Assembly (NCBI RefSeq): GCF_000520975.1
Contig: NZ_JACB01000039.1
Coordinates: 1-64,000 of the forward strand
Origin: Aquimarina megaterium XH134
Lineage (GTDB): Bacteria; Bacteroidota; Bacteroidia; Flavobacteriales; Flavobacteriaceae
DNA: 64,000 nucleotides
Direction of reading: 5' to 3'
The notes beneath the pieces are model-generated. The model made no database searches and was not told the DNA's origin. It saw only the letters and a list, made by a program, of their open reading frames with translations. The position numbers were made by a program, and so were the translations under genes. Numbering within the stretch: position 1 is the stretch's first letter; each line of letters begins with the position of its first letter. Shown one piece after another: positions 62,363-64,000 of the stretch.

Positions 62363-64000
62363 ATGATACGACTTTCAGATGATCAAATAGCAAATAAAAT
62401 TGATTTCATAAACCATTATTTGGATTCTACAAATGCTGCAGATGGTTCCAAAGTAGATGCTAATGCCAATGTAACTTCAAAAAACATTGCAACCATGGAG
62501 GCAGAGTTAAATAAAGATATCAATATACAAGTAAATAGAGCCCTGGTAAAACAAAAAATAGCTGCTCTGTTTAGCGATGATCTAGCCGAAGAATATTCTA
62601 GACAGATAGAATCCCATGAAATTTATGTGCACGATGAGACTTCATTAAAACCATATTGTGTTTCTATAAGTATGTATCCATTCTTATTAGACGGACTCAC
62701 AAAATTAGGAGGCGAAAGCAAAGCTCCAAAACATCTGGAGAGTTATTGTGGTGAGTTTGTTAACCTTGTCTTTGCAGTAAGTTCTCAGTTTGCCGGGGCA
62801 TTGGCTACTGTAGAGTTTTTGATGTATTTTGATCATTTTGCAGTTAAAGATCTTGGAGAAGATTATTTACAAACCCACGAAAAACGTATTGCAAATCATT
62901 TACAACATGTGGTCTATGCGATTAATCAACCCGCCGCTGCAAGAGGATACCAATCTGTGTTTTGGAATATTTCTCTATATGATGAAGCCTATTTTAATAG
63001 CATGTTTGGCGATTTTGTATTTCCCGATATGACCAAACCAAAATGGGAAAGCGTAAAAAAACTACAAGAATTCTTCATGAAATGGTTTAATAAAGAACGA
63101 AAAAGAGCCGTACTTACTTTTCCCGTGGTTACTGCAGCAATGCTTGTAAAAAATAACGTTCCTGTCGATAGAGAATTTACCGAAATGTGTGCACAAGAAT
63201 TAAGTGAAGGAAATTCGTTTTTTATCTACCAATCCGAAAATGCAGATAGCTTAGCATCCTGTTGTCGTCTACGAAATGAAATTAGTGATAATACTTTTAG
63301 TTATTCTTTAGGTGCTGGTGGAGTAGCGACAGGGTCTATAAATGTAATCACTCTTAATATGAATCGGTTGATTCAAAAAAAAGCCAATATTGTTGAAGAA
63401 GTTCAAAAAATTCATAAATATCAGGTTGCCTACAGAAAACTTATAGACGAATATAATGAAGCAGGATTACTGCCTGTTTATCAAGCAGGTTTTATAGCAT
63501 TAGATAAACAATTTTTAACAGTAGGGATTAATGGTATGGTAGAGGCCGCCGAGAGCCAGGGAATCGAAGCAAGCAATAACTCTTTGTATAAGAATTTTGT
63601 GAATAGCTATCTAAAAGCAATTTATCAAGAAAATAGAGCAGCAAAAGAAAAATATGGATATATGTTTAACACAGAGTTTGTTCCTGCTGAAAATCTGGGG
63701 ATAAAAAATGCAAAATGGGACAAAGAAGATGGATTATTTGTACCTAGAGATTGTTATAACTCATATTTCTATGCAGTCGAAGATAATAAAGTAAATTCTC
63801 TGGATAAAATAATGTTACACGGTAAAGAGATTATACAATATCTGGATGGCGGTTCTGCACTTCATCTTAACCTTGAAGAAACTCCTAACAAAGACGGATT
63901 TATAAAACTAATTCATGCAACAGCTGCCGCAGGATGTAACTATTTCTGTTTTAATATAAGAATTACAATATGTAATAAATGTTCACATATAGACAAGCGC
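62363..64000 (+). CDS. nrdD: Anaerobic ribonucleoside-triphosphate reductase, 3'-truncated
   Basis: Open from ATG 62363 to the window edge, 546 codons with no stop. The sequence matches class III ribonucleotide reductase (EIYVHDETSLKPYC, FWNISLYDE, GNSFFIYQSENADSLASCC, LDGGSALHLN). The final visible residues include CNKC, the start of the zinc-binding cysteine region; the glycyl-radical site would lie just beyond the edge. No ATP-cone is seen at the N-terminus: the catalytic part begins almost at once. It makes deoxyribonucleotides without oxygen, so the host can probably live with little or no oxygen. Confidence 0.93.
   Translation, partial: MIRLSDDQIANKIDFINHYLDSTNAADGSKVDANANVTSKNIATMEAELNKDINIQVNRALVKQKIAALFSDDLAEEYSRQIESHEIYVHDETSLKPYCVSISMYPFLLDGLTKLGGESKAPKHLESYCGEFVNLVFAVSSQFAGALATVEFLMYFDHFAVKDLGEDYLQTHEKRIANHLQHVVYAINQPAAARGYQSVFWNISLYDEAYFNSMFGDFVFPDMTKPKWESVKKLQEFFMKWFNKERKRAVLTFPVVTAAMLVKNNVPVDREFTEMCAQELSEGNSFFIYQSENADSLASCCRLRNEISDNTFSYSLGAGGVATGSINVITLNMNRLIQKKANIVEEVQKIHKYQVAYRKLIDEYNEAGLLPVYQAGFIALDKQFLTVGINGMVEAAESQGIEASNNSLYKNFVNSYLKAIYQENRAAKEKYGYMFNTEFVPAENLGIKNAKWDKEDGLFVPRDCYNSYFYAVEDNKVNSLDKIMLHGKEIIQYLDGGSALHLNLEETPNKDGFIKLIHATAAAGCNYFCFNIRITICNKCSHIDKR

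Noticed and set aside
1..64000. Search for insertion sequences, transposases or integrases
   Set aside because: No transposase, integrase or terminal inverted repeats were recognised, even beside the tRNA pair.

Overview
The window is AT-rich bacterial DNA that most resembles a marine member of the Bacteroidota (Flavobacteriaceae-like). The signs are TonB-dependent receptors with a carboxypeptidase-regulatory N-terminus, DUF2911/TPR and TolB-like secreted proteins, a LytS/LytTR two-component pair, short AT-rich leaders without clear Shine-Dalgarno sites, and TTG/ATG starts. The genus cannot be fixed from the sequence alone.

Positions 1 to about 49.6 kb are the 3' part of a trans-acyltransferase polyketide synthase (trans-AT PKS) cluster. 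Three giant subunits (1-3831, 3853-18057, 19553-33412) carry KS, DH, KR, ECH and ACP domains but no built-in AT. In order they read: [ECH end]-ACP-ACP-KS-DH | KR-ACP-KS-DH*-ECH-ECH-ECH-ACP-ACP-KS-DH*-KR-ACP-KS | DH-KR-ACP-KS-DH-KR-ACP-KS-KR-ACP-KS-DH. Both subunit joins fall inside a module and carry short helical tails that look like four-helix-bundle docking domains. The first subunit is cut by the window edge, so the line starts upstream. No thioesterase is seen; the last module stops after KS-DH without an ACP. A stand-alone HxxxDG acyltransferase sits between subunits 2 and 3.

Positions 33.6 to 38.5 kb hold a cysteine/sulfur-flavoured block: an internally duplicated C_GCAxxG_C_C protein, an IscS-like cysteine desulfurase, a SAM methyltransferase, and a second PLP enzyme of the cysteine-desulfurase fold with an extra N-terminal half. 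Positions 38.9 to 49.6 kb hold the trans-acting set: HMG-CoA-synthase-like HMGS, ECH1 dehydratase, an outer-membrane barrel, acyl hydrolase, PksB-like metallo-hydrolase, donor ACP, decarboxylating KS, malonyl-AT, an alkaline-phosphatase-fold enzyme, an Sfp-type PPTase and a second free ACP. HMGS, ECH1, donor ACP, decarboxylating KS and the fused ECH domains together form a beta-branching system. Two tRNA-Cys genes, one with a changed residue 33, lie within this block.

Positions 49.8 to 64 kb look like ordinary genome: a DUF4386 membrane protein, an iron-uptake block (TonB receptor, two small membrane proteins, PepSY protein), two secreted proteins on the minus strand, a DUF2911/TPR protein, a small lipoprotein, a histidine kinase/LytTR regulator pair, and the anaerobic ribonucleotide reductase genes nrdG and nrdD (cut by the right edge). 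Several strong hairpin terminators separate these units.

The most promising unusual points are the convergence of cysteine-related parts in one PKS cluster (duplicated redox-type Cys protein, two cysteine-desulfurase-fold enzymes, two tRNA-Cys genes), the triple ECH array, the Phe-for-Trp change at the beta-branching flag of all four tandem ACPs, and the ACP-less, TE-less end of the assembly line.
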